Shown here piece after piece: positions 6,323 through 6,902 of a stretch of 6,902 nt of DNA (positions are counted from its first letter, which is position 1; each line of letters begins with the position of its first letter). The notes beneath the pieces are model-generated. The model was not told the DNA's origin and did not search any database. It saw only the letters and a program-made list of their open reading frames with translations. Made by a program: the position numbers and the translations under genes. The DNA comes from Rhizobacter sp. (GTDB lineage Bacteria > Pseudomonadota > Gammaproteobacteria > Burkholderiales > Burkholderiaceae_C): positions 1 through 6,902 of the forward strand of contig JANXVK010000248.1 in NCBI GenBank assembly GCA_025351675.1. The letters run 5' to 3'.

Positions 6323-6902
6323 ATGAAAAAAACGCTCCTCGTGCTCGCCTCCACGCTCGCGATCACCGCGTTGCCGCAGATCGCTGCGGCCCAGACGGCA
6401 ACCGCTCCCGCGGCAGAGCCGGCCGGTGCGCTGTCGTTCAACGTCGGCCTGACCACCGACTACCGCTATCGCGGCATCTCGCAGTCGCGTCTGAAGCCTG
6501 CGGTTCAGGGTGGCGTCGACTACGCTTTTTCGAACGGCTTCTACGTCGGCGCATGGGCCTCGTCGATCAAGTGGATCAAGGATGCGGGCGGCGGCGCCAA
6601 TGCCGAGATCGACCTGTACGGCGGCTACAAGGGCGAACTCTCGAAGGACCTGACCTGGGACGTCGGCGTGCTGACCTACCAATACCCGAGCCACGACCTG
6701 AGCGTCAGCCCGAACACGACCGAAATCTACGGCGCGCTGACCTTCGGCCCGGCCACGCTGAAGTATTCGCACAGCGTGAGCAACCTGTTCGGTTTCGCCG
6801 ACAGCAAGGGCAGCGGCTACCTCGACCTGTCGGCGAGCTTCGATGTCGGCGGCGGTTTCATGCTGGCGCCGCACGTCGGCTACCAGAAGGTGCGGGGCAA
6901 CT
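6323..6902 (+). CDS. TorF family putative porin (3' truncated)
   Basis: The first 193 codons of an outer-membrane beta-barrel protein of the TorF/Gcw_chp type (PF09694, TIGR02001); the frame is still open at the right edge. A Sec signal peptide (MKK, hydrophobic core, likely cleavage after AAA at residue 23) precedes a short Ala/Pro linker. Then comes the family's signature FNVGLTTDYRYRGISQS (39-55), followed by alternating amphipathic strands such as GFYVGAWASSIKW, EIDLYGGYKGEL, TWDVGVLTYQYP and TEIYGALTFGPATLKYSHS, as expected of a barrel. Typical family members are about 230-260 residues, so most of the protein is visible. The ribosome binding site is weak (TGGA near 6310-6313). It is preceded by a sigma-54 promoter and NtrC boxes. 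In Burkholderiales such a gene commonly heads a glnK-amtB operon (nlmA in Herbaspirillum seropedicae), so a role at the outer membrane in nitrogen-limited growth is inferred. Its cargo is unknown. Confidence 0.9.
   Translation, partial: MKKTLLVLASTLAITALPQIAAAQTATAPAAEPAGALSFNVGLTTDYRYRGISQSRLKPAVQGGVDYAFSNGFYVGAWASSIKWIKDAGGGANAEIDLYGGYKGELSKDLTWDVGVLTYQYPSHDLSVSPNTTEIYGALTFGPATLKYSHSVSNLFGFADSKGSGYLDLSASFDVGGGFMLAPHVGYQKVRGN

Noticed and set aside
4590..6326. A 578-codon plus-strand frame opposite comM
   Set aside because: The translation is Arg-rich with no domain, and the minus strand encodes a full-length ComM with all AAA+ motifs. It is a codon-bias shadow.
6299..6874. A 191-codon minus-strand frame opposite the TorF gene
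   Set aside because: The plus strand has a signal peptide, the TorF signature and a promoter. The minus frame shows no domain or plausible start.

Overview
The window is a high-GC stretch of bacterial chromosome. Codon use, the gene families and the gene neighbourhood suggest a betaproteobacterium of the order Burkholderiales, roughly the Rubrivivax/Leptothrix/Methylibium group. That placement is inferred from style and context, not from a marker gene. I see no tRNA, rRNA, CRISPR array, insertion sequence or phage gene.

Layout from left to right: (1) 1-863, plus strand: the C-terminal end of cobalamin-dependent methionine synthase (metH), covering its reactivation (AdoMet-binding) domain and cut by the left edge. 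(2) 864-1110: an intergenic stretch with three inverted repeats, the first a possible metH terminator. (3) 1111-2952 and 2974-4476, plus strand: a two-gene operon of exported proteins, a DUF1800-family lipoprotein and a Tat-exported DUF1501-family protein. The two families often occur as a pair, but their function is not firmly established. (4) 4477-4580: a short convergent intergenic region with GC-rich palindromes. (5) 4581-6107, minus strand: comM (YifB family), an AAA+ ATPase linked to natural transformation. (6) 6108-6322: a divergent control region with two tandem NtrC-type boxes and a well-formed sigma-54 -24/-12 promoter pointing right. (7) 6323 to the right edge, plus strand: the first 193 codons of a TorF-family outer-membrane protein, open at the 3' end.

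The best-supported new reading is the last control region. The order NtrC box, NtrC box, GG-N10-GC promoter, TorF-like porin predicts a nitrogen-limitation operon. From established gene order in Burkholderiales, glnK and amtB probably follow just outside the window. The least understood biology is the DUF1800/DUF1501 pair, which looks like a cell-envelope or secreted system with one lipid-anchored partner and one folded, probably metal-binding partner. I found no convincing evidence of a wholly undescribed system; most of the window is ordinary chromosomal core and accessory-core sequence.
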